Origin: Ancylostoma caninum
Taxonomy: Eukaryota; Nematoda; Chromadorea; Rhabditida; Ancylostomatidae
Length of the DNA stretch: 64,000 nucleotides
Assembly (NCBI GenBank): GCA_037903475.1
Contig: JBAJFG010000136.1
Span: 1,054,501-1,118,500, forward strand
Direction: 5' to 3'
The stretch's first letter is position 1. Each line of letters begins with the position of its first letter. Both the position numbers and the translations under genes were made by a program. Below are positions 49,401 to 60,594 of the stretch, in pieces. The notes beneath the pieces were generated by a model that was given only the letters and a program-made list of their open reading frames with translations, searched no databases and was not told the origin of the DNA.

Positions 49401-52033
49401 CTAGCATGTGAGAGCACTGTGGTGAAACCTAGTCTCCCAGACACCACACTAAGATAAGGGGTAAAAAAACGAGTTAAGGGTTAGAAAACGAGTGTTTTGA
49501 CACTTTTGTATGATATGATGTTTTTCGCGGTGATCACCAGCCTCTCGGATGCCTCTTTGAAAATCTCAAGAACGATTCAGAGACGGAGCAGAGCCTTCAA
49601 GCAAAATGAATGAAATGAAATAGAGCAGGAGAGAAAGTAAGTAAAGTAAGAGATGAATATAGTGACCCTAGAGCCCCATTCTGATGTCGTATTTCTTTCC
49701 TATGTTTAGAGGTAACACAAAAAAAAGCAGCGCGAATGAACATTTAATATAACACACCTACAGAAGAGCAAAATTGAAATGCCAGACAAGGTACAGGTCA
49801 GTCAACGAAGTCTGTTTTCAATTTTGAAGATCGCGCAGACTGCCGACGCAGCTCGCTGTCTCGACCTTGTTTGTTCGAAGATCACATGAACGCTGACCTT
49901 GTTCATGACGAAGTAAACAACAAACAAGGAATTCGAATTTGATTCATTGACAAACACTATTTACAGCGACTGGTAGGTGGGGTCCATTTTATAAAGACAT
50001 CATGGCGAGGTAGTACAAAAAAAAACTTTGTAGTGATGGCCCAAAAATGGGGAAGATTTAGATGATAGTTGTGTGATAGAGTGGTTCTGAGAAAGGACCT
50101 CTTTTGCTAAACAGTGGTATCTGTGTAATTTTTCAGAATTTGTTTTCTTCTATGTAGTTAAGAGTTAAGGTTGAGCATTTAGATTCCCCATCACGATGAA
50201 AGATCACTCATCCTTCACTCTTGGTTGCCCACCTCTCTAAAGTTTGGCTAGCCAATGCTATCTCTAAGCGAAGCTTCCGTCAAAAAGTGATTTTGCTACC
50301 TTAGCATTTGAAGGTGACATGTTTGCAACCGAAAAACTGGGTGAAGTTTCGCGAAAGTTGAAGAATTTGTCATCTATCATTTATCATTTACATATTTGTC
50401 ATTTATTTATTTTGTCAATAACCGAATATCCACATGCATACGGTAGAGAACGAGGTGAATAACAACAATTATTGACTTAGTTGAAGGTCTGTTATCCAGT
50501 TAGAATGCGTTGCGTTGCGATTTCCAGGATCGGCGAACCCTCTAAGCTATAAAACGTACCCGCTTACCGGTAGAACAATTCAGAAGGGGGAAAATTGAGA
50601 GAAGAGGAGAATAAGAAAGAGATAGACATAGATTCTGCGCTATTTCCGAAACTTTATTTATGGCAATTGAAAGATGCACTACAGACTATATATGTACATA
50701 TATGTAGTACGAGCTTGGAACCCTGCCAGACATCCATCATGACCTATGCTACAGTGGCTGACGTGTCGTTCTTACCTAAGGGCATAAAAAGTTTGAAAGC
50801 GAGAGGCAGGTTAGGACCATTCAAACAGCATTCGAAGTTAGAAAAGAGCTCCGGTTTAGCGGTAGGGTAGAGATGAGCATAGAGATTTCCGACGTGCTTC
50901 TTCTACGTACTTTTGATCGAACAAAACTGCTGAATTCGAAGGGGTTCACGAAATGTTCAACTCCACAGCTTTAGAAATTAAAAGCTCACAAAATTAAGAT
51001 TAATGACGCGAGCGGCGTTATTTATAGAGTTCAGACGTCCAGCGCTTATCAGCAGTTCGAACCGCTGATGGGTGACAGTGCTCGGCGAGGGGAGAGTACG
51101 TTGGACGATCTAGTAGGAGCAATCTTTGAGTGTTTGAGAGCACTGACGTCAAATCTGGTTCTCACCTATTCAAAGATTCCGTATCTGTATTTACAGGAAA
51201 GGCGACAGGATAGAGTACAAGGATTAAGTCACGCGCGATGCGAGATAGCACGGGACTAAAATTATTAGGTCGGCAACGTTGGTTCTGGTCTTTTGATTCA
51301 TAAATCAATGAAATCTAGGTGGTATTGAGTTTAAAGAGGTGTTGTAGCTCATTTGGTGAAGCAGGAGCGCCCTGTAGGAAAATTCATGTAAGAGATCGTA
51401 AGTTTGAAAAATCACAGACCCGCGTAAATAATTGGGTAACAAAGTGATTTTTACGGAGATGTTCTAGACATCTGTTTTTTTCCAAAACTTAAACCCATGA
51501 TTCTCATTAGGAAGACAACCTCCAGTTCATTACCTGTTTCTATGGCAAATGATCACATGAGAACTTTGTATTCAAATCTACGAGGTTTCTCAACAATTAA
51601 GTTTCCCACATGATTTCTCATGAATGGCAATGATTTGTGGGGAAGTGATGGCTTTCAAATACATATATCATGCACGTCTTCACTTATTCAATTTCAAATC
51701 AGGGCTTTGAAACTAATATTGCGGACCTCCTGTTGAGAGATGCTTTTGTGAGTGCCTGTCAGCAGTTCGCACTTTTCAAAAGGTTAATCATATGAGATGA
51801 AGGAAGTTCTAGTATTTATGTTCAATCAGAATTTCTATCCCATTGATTGAAGTGCTGCCGTTTTACTTTATTTGCCTTTGTTGCACAACATTAATGTCAC
51901 ATACTATCGAATAAATAAATATTACATCCAACTTCAGATCGTACACAGTTAAAAAGAAAATTATTTGGACTTCAGGCCTTGAATTTCGAGACCTTCTATA
52001 CAAAATCCGGTGTTTTTTGGCTCCAGAACCCGG
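46490..52033. other. 5.5-kb interval without a recognised gene
   Basis: Includes the retrotransposon end at 47047-47235. Frames at 47720-47968 (plus), 47951-48292 (minus) and 48502-48690 (minus, Arg-rich) are unsupported. A G12 run lies near 49082. At 51345-51357 TAGCTCATTTGGT matches a tRNA A-box, but the B-box position (GTTTGAAAAATC) is poor, so a decayed tRNA-derived SINE is at most possible. An ATATATGTACATATATGT palindrome lies near 50685-50705. Confidence 0.35.
47047..47235 (-). mobile_element. 5'-truncated non-LTR retrotransposon 3' end, second copy
   Basis: Read on the minus strand this ends in a (TAAA)n tail (47047-47081). Its 3' UTR matches the end of the element at 58012-59290 (shared words CTTCTGTA, CACATTATGA, CGGTTTCTG). 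Only the untranslated end is present, as expected from target-primed reverse transcription that stopped early. Confidence 0.6.
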
Positions 52034-52335
52034 TTATCCAAACTCAGAAAAGGCTCTGTTAGACTGAAAAAATTCAAAAGGGGATACATTTCACTACTTG
52101 TTTCTCTGATAATTCCTGTCCAATAATGAGTCAGTCATCATTTTTTTATTCACGATAGACCTACAAAGCCGATGAATCGCTTTCGCACCACGCAAAACCG
52201 CCCATCTGTTTCGCACGCCGCTATACTTACGTACGCGGGGTGGTAGACCAGCTGGGCAATGTGATTGTCGGGTGTTGCTGATGTTGATGTTTTACGCGTG
52301 TTTTTCACCGTTCCCATTTGCGTTTTAGCTTTCAT
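52034..52335 (-). CDS. candidate two-exon 3' gene end
   Basis: The minus-strand exon 52335-52231 reads MKAKTQMGTVKNTRKTSTSA, then TPDNHIAQLVYHPAY. It ends at a near-ideal donor TAC|GTAAGTATAG. After a 167-bp intron an acceptor GAATTTTTTCAG leads, in phase, into SNRAFSEFG and TAA at 52034-52036. An AATAAA-like signal lies on the minus strand near 51866. The same frame is open upstream to 52386, so the true 5' end is unknown. The product would be short, basic and hydrophilic; I do not recognise it. Without the splice the frame would read on for another 25 codons. Confidence 0.35.
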
Positions 52336-52386
52336 TCTATTATAGAAATGGAGGACAACATAAGAAGACATCAATATAGGCGACAT

Positions 52387-53777
52387 CCCATAACCGCAAC
52401 GCGCAGCAACTTTGCTGCGCCGTATACGTGGTGCGGCGCAGCAGGCCAGATGGTTGGTTTTCTGTGATGCAAAAGCGATGAGCAGGCACTGTGAGTATGT
52501 CAGAAAACTATTACTTAACGTGCTAATAGATTAATGACGAAACTTGTCAGTTATACTGCCATAACACAGCAGTTTGCTTAACTCTCCATGTTTTTATGTG
52601 AACATACGGGACCCCTGTGCTTCTGACTTTTGCCGGCCGCGAAATTCTACGCAAAATTGTACTTACCTGTTGTCTTTGTGGTATCGTGAAACAATGATCT
52701 AGAACTTTTCACTTGATGGGAGGGCCATTCATTAGGAAAAAAAATCAAGTGCCCACTATTAGTGGGATTCATTGGAATCACGCGGTTTCAAACCCATTTC
52801 CTCGAACTTTGAATGGACTGTTTGCACGAAAACAACCGTATCTCATGGAAAATTCGTGGCAGAGGATGGAATTCCAGGAAAAAGTGATGGCACATGGAGA
52901 ATGATATGGTTAGGGTTGCAAGTGAATAGTGAAATTGTCAAGAAATGCTGAAAAATTTTCATTCCGCTCCCATGCCATTCTCTCTCTTCATTATAGAATT
53001 AGTGCGCTATCCCGAGCAGAAATTCCATTCTACCGGTTCAGAGCGTCGATCAGTCATTCCTAGCGCATCTGACAATCTGCCACCTCTCGACACCCCGTCT
53101 CTTTCGACGAGAAAATTGCCCAAAAAAGCAATACCGGATTAGAGCGACATATGCCAGCATGTGTGGAAGTGGTCGTTCAGCGGAAAGAAGGGAGAGTGCT
53201 CATCGGAGTGTTCCTGAACAGGGTAATAACAGCAATAGAGCAGCAGTAATAAGGCTTCCTGGGAATTAGGGAGAAAGGCGGCTGATGCTCTCAGGTGGTG
53301 CAATTACACTGGACAATGGGGATTTGTGAAATTGTCGAGGGGAAAATTGCTGATTACCAGAGCACCTTGACAATGGGACGCTTCGCTTGGCAAAAAAAGT
53401 GCAGCCAATTTGATTTTCTGTTCCTATGATAATTTCTAGCTCCAAATATTACAGTAGTTGCCTTATTTTCTCAGTGAAAATTTGTGCAAGACAACTAACA
53501 ATTATAGCAAGAAACTTTTACTCGTAATCCAAAACGGTACTTCCAAAGAAGCGTCACGGCCCCTGGCATTGCGGTGAACTATGGAATGCTTCAGGGGGGG
53601 AGGGGGAAGCACTTGGGCCGAATACGGCACAGAAAAAACAAAGCTGACCTTCGAAATGGGGTGTAAACACATCTGTTACACAACACTGCCACGTGTTTGC
53701 TACGCCATCAAGAAAAACAAGGCAAACATCCCGTGCAAGTCTACGGAAAGTTAATTGATAGCTCTCATCTGGGCACA
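52387..53777. other. interval without a recognised gene
   Basis: Short frames only. A G8AG5 run lies near 53595. The minus frame at 53781-53554 (reading VFLDGVANTWQCCVTDVFTP) overlaps the end of the next candidate and has no clear splice sites. Confidence 0.35.
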
Positions 53778-54105
53778 TCAATCATGTGGAAAATTTGTAG
53801 CAGCCACTTGTGAGACTTTTTGGAGGGTAGCAGATGGAATGATCCTTGTGGGAATCTCAAACTGAAAATTGAACAGGGTTTGAAAACAAATACGCCATGA
53901 TAGTGATAACTTCTAATTTGTGTGTCTGTATCTGCTGTAGTATATTTTATAAACAATGTCATATGGTGGGCCTTACGCCAACCAATCCACCAGTTCCAGG
54001 ATCTATGAAACAACCTACATACAGTGACGGACATATATAAGTATTACAACAAATCGTCTTCTGCCCGTAATTTCTTTCAGAGCAGACTTTGACGCCTCTA
54101 ATTGT
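53778..54105 (-). CDS. candidate small exons at a 3' gene end
   Basis: Two minus-strand exons have good signals. The first is 54002-53977 (acceptor TTGTTTCATAG, donor GGC|GTAAGG). The second is 53861 onward (acceptor CAATTTTCAG). Two in-phase readings are possible: PGTGGLVG joined to FEIPTRIIPSATLQKVSQVA ending at TGA 53778, or LELVDWL joined to ALRFPQGSFHLLPSKKSHKW. Just upstream, a minus frame near 54105-54035 reads VKVCSERNYGQKTICCNTYI followed by C, a CC....C spacing reminiscent of three-finger/Ly6 proteins. The plus strand there also has an acceptor and a donor around a 39-bp segment. Frame and function are unresolved. Confidence 0.25.
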
Positions 54106-54316
54106 TATATGTTTTGCAGGTACAGCTGTGGTGCTAGTGCAAATAGATAAACTTCATTTTGTGCTTAAATTTTTCTGAGAAATTTCTTTATTCGATAAAG
54201 TCGAAATTTGGGGTTCAACGATGAGGACAACCACCTACAAGGAAGTGATTGCAAGGGGGGTCTCGACCTCATTTAGAGTCATTGAATTATTTTCGGTACA
54301 TTTTCACTCAAAGATA
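54106..54316. other. left flank of the giant palindrome
   Basis: No gene seen. Ends in TA at 54315-54316. Confidence 0.4.
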
Positions 54317-57300
54317 CAATACCGTCGGTAATCTTTGGAAAAAAGACGAAAAAGACGCAAAGGCGCGTCTTTTGCGTCTTTTTACTATAACTCAGTTCAG
54401 AGCAGAGATATCCGCATAAACTTATATATTTTTGGAATCAGCGTCTCGAGATCTATAAGATGGTGCCGTGGTGGTTTCTGGATGCGTTCAAAATTATGCC
54501 CTCAGGGCATTGGCACCCAGAATTTCATGGGAAACTGAAAAAATATGGAGCAGCGAGTTTTTGAAGCCAATCTTAATAAAATGATAATGTATTGATGTAA
54601 TGGCAGCACTGGAACGAAGTTTCAATACTTTTGCTTCATTTGGTATACTTCGAAATTTTCGAAAATTTGCAAAATTAGCGCCTTGTAACTACAGAATGGT
54701 AAGAGCTGGCGAGCTCTTGCTAAGCATGGTCAAAGTTATTTTTCTTCTCGATATGCCGAACCTTTCAAGATTAGCATGGGGTCCAGCATTTGTGATTAAA
54801 GCGTCTTTTATATTGCACCGCATACTCCCTCACATCTCATGGTACAGTAATGAGGGAGTCTTAGCATCCCAACCAGAAGGGCTATGAAAACAGGATTCCA
54901 CCACGCAATGCAACACATCTTGATGTTGTAGAATGCGCAAGCTCACTGGAATTCATCCATACATTTTCTAGTTTCGAACAGCTGAAATTTCAAGATTTCC
55001 GCTACTGCAGCTGAAAACACACGAGTAGAAGGCTTGATAGGCGGCTATATGAGCTGGTGACCAGATTTTTCGTCTCAGCCTGGCATGGTCTTTCAACTTT
55101 TCAAGAAACAGCAGCTTTCGACTCATGTCATTTTTTGGCTCTTTTTTTGTCATCTGGTCAACAATGACCGGACGCCAGATGCTGTATAATCCGAGCCTTG
55201 GGGAGAAGGGCTGACGTGAGGGGACCAATGCCAAAAGGTGGCGTGCGGCCGGGGCGACTGAGATGGGGGGTTCTGGTCGTCCGGGGGTTGCGGGTCCCGC
55301 CACGAAAATTCGAAAGCTGCTTCTAGGTTCTAGATTAGCGCTCTTCAATGAAGAGATAGAGCCGCGGGAATTTTACCATCGAGTTCAGCATCGAATTTTC
55401 GATCAAGATTTCTAGATCTTGTGCTGGATCTTGGATGCGTGCAAGCTCATGCCCTCAGGGGATCAGCGTCCAGAACTTCATTGGAAACTAAATTATTGAG
55501 GGCAAAACACAAGCTTTTGCTGTTAATAAAATGTTATTGCGATGGTGTGCTTAGCATAGTAGAACGAACTTTCACTACTTTTGCTTCATTTGGCAAACTT
55601 TGAAATTTTCGATATTTTGCTGAAATAGCGCATTATAACTACGGAATTGTTGGGCCCAGAGGGTTCTCGCTTTACAAAATTCGAGTAACTTTTGTTGACT
55701 ATCTGCCGAACTTTTCGCGACCAGGAGGGGATTCCATCGGTGGTGAAAAAAGTGTCCTTCAGACTACACCTTACATTACGTCACATAACATGGGACCATA
55801 TTGAGAGCCTCATAGTGTCCCAACCAGAGAGGTTGTGGGAGCGGGGTTTTGTCACACACTAGAGAACTTCTTGATGTATCAGAATACATAGAGATGTCGG
55901 AACTCGTCCGCCCATTCTTTAGTTCCAAACCTCTGAAATCTCGAGGTTTGCATTGCTGTATTTGAGAATACTTCAGTAGAAGAGTTGACGAGCGGCTACA
56001 TGAGCTGGAAATCACTGTTTTCGTCTCATCTCGGCATTGTCTTTCAACAAGTTAAGAAACGGCAGTTTTGGGTTCTTGTAATTTTTCAGCTCTTTTTTGT
56101 TCATGCATGTCGACTACCAAGTGACTGTGGGGCAGTGGCACCCTCAACTTCAAAAGCTGTGCCAAAGCACTGGCTTTCGCCACGGATATCTATAAAATGA
56201 TACCAGGTGTGCCCACCATATCAGACATCTTCTGAAGTATTCTCAAATACAGCAATGCAAATCTCGAGATTTCAGAGGTTTGGAGCTAAAGAATGGGCGG
56301 ACGAGTTCTGACATTTTTATGTATTCTGATACACCAAGAAGTTCTCTAGTGTGTGACAAAACCCCGCTCCCACAACCTCTTTGGTTGGGACACTATGAGG
56401 CTCTCAATATGGTCCCATGTTATGTGACGTAATGTAAGGTGTGGTCTGAAGGATCTGAAGGACACTTTTTCCACCAGCGATGGAATCCCCTCCTGGTCGC
56501 GAAAAGTTCGGCATATAGTCGACAAAAGTTACTCGAACCTTGTGGAGCAAGAGCCCTCTGGGCCCAACAATTCCGCAGTTAAAATGCGCTATTTAAGCAA
56601 AATATCGAAAATTTCAAAGCTTGCCAAACGAAGCAAAAGTAGTGAAAATTCATTCTACTATGCTAAGCACACCATCGCAATAACATTTCATTAACATTCG
56701 CAGCAAAACCTTGTGTGTTGCCCTTAATAATTTAGTTTCCAATGAAGTTCTGGACGCTAATCCCCCGAGGGCATGACCTTGCACGCATCCAAGATCCAGC
56801 ATAGGACCTAGAAATCTTGATCGAGAATTCGATGCTGCACTCGATGGTAAAATTCCCGCAGCTCTATCTCTCCATTGAAGAGCGCTAATCTAGGACCTAG
56901 AAGCAGCTTTCGAATTTTCGTGGCAGGAGCTGCAACCCCCGGACGGCCAGAACCCCCCATCTGTCGCCCCGGCCGCACGCCACCTTTTGGCATTGGTCCC
57001 CTTACGTCAGCTCTTCTCCCCAAGGCTCGGATTATATGGCATCTGGTGTCCAGTCATTGTTGACCAGATGACAAAAAAAAAGCCAAAAAATGACATGAGT
57101 CGAAAGCTGCTGTTTCTTGAATAATTGGAAGACCATGCCAGGCTGAGACGAAAAATCTGGTCACCAGCTCATATAGCCGCCTATCAAGCCTTCTACTCGT
57201 GTGTTTTCAGCTGCAGTAGCGGAAGTCTTGAAATTTCAGCGGTTCGAAACTAGAAAATGGATGGATGAATTCCATTGAGCTTGCGCATTCTACAACAACA

Positions 57301-57909
57301 AGATGTGTTGTATTGCGTGGTGGAGTCCTGCTTTCATAGCCCTTCTGGTTGGGATGCTATGACTCCCTCACTACTGTACCATGAGATGTGACGGAGTATG
57401 CGGTGCAATATAAAAGACGCTTTATTCACAAATGCCGGATCCCCATGCTAGTCTTGAAAGGTTCGGCATATCGAGAAGAAAAATAACTTTGAACATGCTT
57501 AGCAAGAGCTCGCCAGCTCTTACCATTCTGTAGTTACAAGGCGCTAATTTTACAAATTTTCGAAAATTTCGAAGTATACCAAATGAAGCAAAACTATTGA
57601 AACTTCGTTCCAGTGCTGCCATTACATCAATACATTATCATTTTATTAAGATTGGCTTCAAAAACTCGTGTGTTGCTCCATATTTTTTCAGTTTCCCATG
57701 AAATTCTGTGTGCCAATGCCCTGAGGGCATAATTTTCAACGCATCCAGAAACCACCACGGCACCATCTTATAGATCTCGAGACGCTGATTCCAAAAATAT
57801 ATAAGTTTATGCGGATATCTCTGCTCTAAGCTGAGTTATTGTAAAAAGATGCAAAAGACGCGCCTTTGCGTCTTTTTCGTCTTTTTTCCAAAGATTACCG
57901 ACGGTATTG
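54317..57909. mobile_element. 3.6-kb palindromic (foldback) element, family unknown
   Basis: The sequence from 54317 (CAATACCGTCGGTAATCTTT) to about 55988 is matched in inverted orientation by about 56224 to 57909 (ending GATTACCGACGGTATTG). TA lies immediately outside both ends (54315-54316, 57910-57911). The arms are about 1.65 kb with only occasional substitutions and one-base indels; the loop is about 235 bp. Each terminus carries a subterminal hairpin (AAAAAGACGCAAA / TTTGCGTCTTTTT). Inside each arm are two diverged direct sub-units. Short frames such as 54600-54887 (plus) and 57622-57422 (minus; MAALERSF) mirror each other, but no transposase is recognised. The TA borders suggest a Tc1/mariner-type transposon mobilised in trans. 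A simple inverted duplication is the alternative. Confidence 0.78.
54440..56050 (+). repeat. diverged direct sub-units A and B within the left arm
   Basis: Sub-unit A (about 54440-55110) and B (about 55410-56050) share the order GGATGCGT, ATGCCCTCAGGG, CTTTTGCTTCATTTGG, TATGCCGAAC/TCTGCCGAAC, TCCCAACCAGA, CTTGATGT, TGAGCTGG and TGTCTTTCAAC-like words about 960 bp apart, with heavy divergence. The right arm repeats both in mirror order, so the whole reads A-B-loop-B'-A'. The A/B duplication is much older than the palindrome. Confidence 0.72.
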
Positions 57910-58011
57910 TACATCTTCCTTATCAATGTTCGACGAGAGCTTCTGTGTTAACATTTTATTCGAGGCGGCGTGTGGCCGCGTGCAGTTATACCGCGCCGTT
58001 CAGCATTCTGT

Positions 58012-59290
58012 TCATTTATTTATTTATACATTATGATTATTCATAATGTGACCCTTACAGAAGGTAGAGATAGAAAGGCCCCACGGAGAATTCGGGAGAT
58101 TTAAACAGCTGATAGTAGTGTAGTTTCAAACAGCAGAAACCGTGAGTCAACATCCTCCTCGAACCACAACTGCTCCCACAAACAGAGCGGTTATTGCTGT
58201 GCCCGAATATCTCTTAAACCTGACCATTCATTTGAATGAATCCAGGTGAGAAATGAACGTAGGCACCGCATCTGTTTGGTTCCTCACAGCACCATTTGCT
58301 TTCTGTTCTCACGTTCTGCTAATCAAAAGAGTAAAGTAGTCAAGATGGTCCCACCTACGAAGATCTCTCTGTGGCCCAATGACAAAGTCAAGACAATCAT
58401 GAACTGCGGATCGAAAAGCACGAGCATATTATGAATTCTTGCAGTGCATCACTTTCACAGTGTAGTAGCATGGATCTCTGCTGCTGAATCCCAATATCAG
58501 AAGCGTTCTTCATTCTTCTGCAATAATAACCTCAGCTCTCTGCTCATCAAAATTTTTTTCACAGTACACTTCTTACTGAAAAAATCAATTGGAAGCAGTT
58601 TCGCGAAGTTACCAGCTCTCATAAAATATGAACGTAACTGCCTTTCACTTCTTATCATTACTGGCACGTGTAAGTGAAAGTTTCCAAGTCTTCCCCGACA
58701 CGGTTTCATCACAAAATAATTAGAGAGACGAAGACGAGTTTGTCCATTCCACATTTTCCACAAATAAAAAATATCCACTGCTTTCCTTCTCAGATTAAGA
58801 TTTTCTAGGCCTAATTTGCGCATGCGGTCTTCGTAACTCATGGAATTTTCAGCGAATTGTTGTGGGAAGCACCTGCGGCAGATGATTCGGGTAAAAGTTC
58901 TCTGAACACTTTCAACAAGAGCAATTTTGTTCGCTTGGTATGGATTCCAAATCACTGAATTGTGTTCTAATATTGGCAGAACGTACAACTTGAACAGTTT
59001 GCAGTGCAGCATAGGATAGTTATTTTTGAAGATTTTGAGTAGAGGAAACACCACTATCCTAGCCCTCATAACAATTCCTTCAATGTGTCTATCAAAAGAT
59101 AGTTTATTATCGTAACTGATTCCCAAGTCTTTAGTATTACTGCATTCTGAAATCTGAGTGTCCGAATTCAACCAATAGGGTACCTTGGGGTTACTTCGAC
59201 CAAGATGCATTATATGGGTTCTCGATAAGGGTATAGTTAGCTGCCATTTTTTTCGGAACAGTTCGCTGAAGACGTGCACTGCGAACTTCT
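58012..59290 (-). mobile_element. 5'-truncated CR1/jockey-like non-LTR retrotransposon
   Basis: The minus-strand element has an RT C-terminal ORF (59279-58497), a ~480-bp 3' UTR and a (TAAA)n tail at 58030-58012. The 5' end is lost close to 59290, just after where the catalytic Asp-Asp region would be. A stop (TAG) lies a few codons upstream in frame. A second, shorter copy of the 3' end lies at 47047-47235. Confidence 0.78.
58497..59279 (-). CDS. reverse transcriptase fragment (non-LTR), C-terminal third
   Basis: 260 codons. The frame starts inside the protein: WQLTIPLSRTHIMHLGRSNP corresponds to the 'W.L..N..K..' segment after the catalytic DD motif. It is followed by NTKDLGISYDNKLSFDRHIE (the DLG motif), LPILEHNSVIWNPY (the 'Y..P.LEY.S..W.P' motif), ALVESVQRTFTRII and YEDRMRKLGLENLNLRRK (the 'R...L.L..L..RR' motif). 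These are the hallmarks of the CR1/jockey-type RT C-terminus. The catalytic residues and the endonuclease are absent, so it cannot be active. It would copy element RNA at a nicked target in the nucleus if complete. The initial Met is not a real start. Confidence 0.85.
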   Translation of the reverse strand: MHVFSELFRKKWQLTIPLSRTHIMHLGRSNPKVPYWLNSDTQISECSNTKDLGISYDNKLSFDRHIEGIVMRARIVVFPLLKIFKNNYPMLHCKLFKLYVLPILEHNSVIWNPYQANKIALVESVQRTFTRIICRRCFPQQFAENSMSYEDRMRKLGLENLNLRRKAVDIFYLWKMWNGQTRLRLSNYFVMKPCRGRLGNFHLHVPVMIRSERQLRSYFMRAGNFAKLLPIDFFSKKCTVKKILMSRELRLLLQKNEERF

Positions 59291-59759
59291 ACCTAATTTG
59301 TACGGTGCTCTCATCGTAAACACGGAGTCGCTAAATGTGACGAAGTTCGCCAGACCTATCCTGCAGAACTCCAGTCTAGTTATCTTAGTACTTTTTTTTA
59401 TCATATTACAATATTTCGTCGTGGTCTTTTTGAAGCCCATTTGGCTTCTCAATCTCTTAACATGTGCAGAGGTGACGTTGATTCCCCCTCTTCCAGGGCG
59501 GTCCACGACTTCTCCTGTTTTCGAACTGTAGTTGCTATAGTAACGCTCAATCTTTTCCATTATCTCAGAAATGAAGTCTGAAAGATTGTGGAATCATTAA
59601 TCTATTCAGACAGTAGTGACTACTGAAAGAAGAATAGTGAATTCTTGCAAGGAATCACAAGTATCCTGGAACATCATAAACAAACTTGATAGCAATCGAG
59701 GTGCAGTGGACGTTCTCCCCGAGGCTGCGGATGGGCCACCGCCATTGACGTTCACTGTA
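59291..59759. other. interval between retrotransposon and MITE
   Basis: Frames on both strands (59237-59560 minus, 59274-59531 plus) are open but unrecognised. The minus frame (KTGEVVDRPGRGGINVTSAH) does not look like RT. No other feature. Confidence 0.35.
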
Positions 59760-59998
59760 CAGTCTATTAGCTCACAGAGGGCGCCCGATCCAATTTTGTC
59801 CGCAACTACGACCTCATCATTTTTTTCGGCTCACTGATCAATTTTTTGCACTTTTTTGATATGAGTATGACGTGATTCCTTCCATTCCTATGTTTGCCTA
59901 CGCCCATTCGCTAAAATATGCTTCCAAACGCATTCCGCGGGCAAACTCGTAATTGCGGACAAAGTCGGATCAGGAGCCTTTTGTGAGTAGATAGACCA
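59760..59998. mobile_element. 239-bp TA-bounded MITE
   Basis: TA lies at 59758-59759 and 59999-60000. The left terminus CAGTCTATTAGCTCACAGAG and the complement of the right terminus (TGGTCTATCTACTCACAAAA) align with a few mismatches and continue for about 50 bp (GATCC.A.TTTGTCCGCAA). No coding sequence. Tc1/mariner-type by target and ends. Confidence 0.68.
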
Positions 59999-60530
59999 TA
60001 CGTATGATCGTGTTGAGACATTTGAGCTTCCAAATTTTTTTTTCATGAATCACCATGTCGTATGATATGAAATGGATGGGTCGATCTGAAATATATCACA
60101 AACATAAATCCAAATTAGTGGATGTACCAGTTTGATCTTTAGTATTTCCAGCACAAATATGTATCATGCAGCATGAATTTTGGCCCTTCAAACTTGAATG
60201 TATGGTTCGCATGTATTATTACGATTACCTTTTTTAGGTCACGAGCAATACATAGTGCTCACAGGAAACCCTTGGTGTCTCAGCCAATGATTGTACGGAA
60301 ATGGCTGAAGGTTTTATGGCAAGGGTCATAGAACCTCATCTGAAATATGAAGTCATCGCGAGTCCTCTGAGGCTTAAATTCAATGAAACGTCGTTGAAAC
60401 ACCACCTCCACAATAATGAGGAGGGAAAATATAATATGAGATACTCAGTAGGACTGATGGAAATTGTGACCTTGTTTGGTGTAAGTTGTAAATTTAGTAG
60501 CCGTACACGAGGTTGTTAGTATGCTTTATT

Positions 60531-60566
60531 GGCCAACGTTTCGGCGGCTTCGCCTTCGTCAGGGCC
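60531..60566 (-). ncRNA. hammerhead-ribozyme-like motif, left arm
   Basis: Minus-strand mirror of the motif at 61311-61346, with identical core words (CTGACGA, GAAACGTT) and GGCC stem halves. Its orientation is opposite to the endonuclease ORF. Confidence 0.6.
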
Positions 60567-60594
60567 TGAAAGGGTCAATGATCTATGAGAGTAG

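Noticed and set aside
51338..51415. A functional tRNA gene
   Set aside because: A good A-box word only; the T-arm is degenerate and no acceptor stem closes.
54968..55348. 126-codon minus ORF in the palindrome arm as a transposase
   Set aside because: The mirror copy in the right arm carries a stop in the middle of the corresponding frame, and I see no catalytic DDE/D pattern.
59237..59560. N-terminal extension of the RT ORF
   Set aside because: It is in another frame, has no RT or endonuclease motif, and the RT frame has a stop just upstream of 59279. It is more likely unrelated flank.
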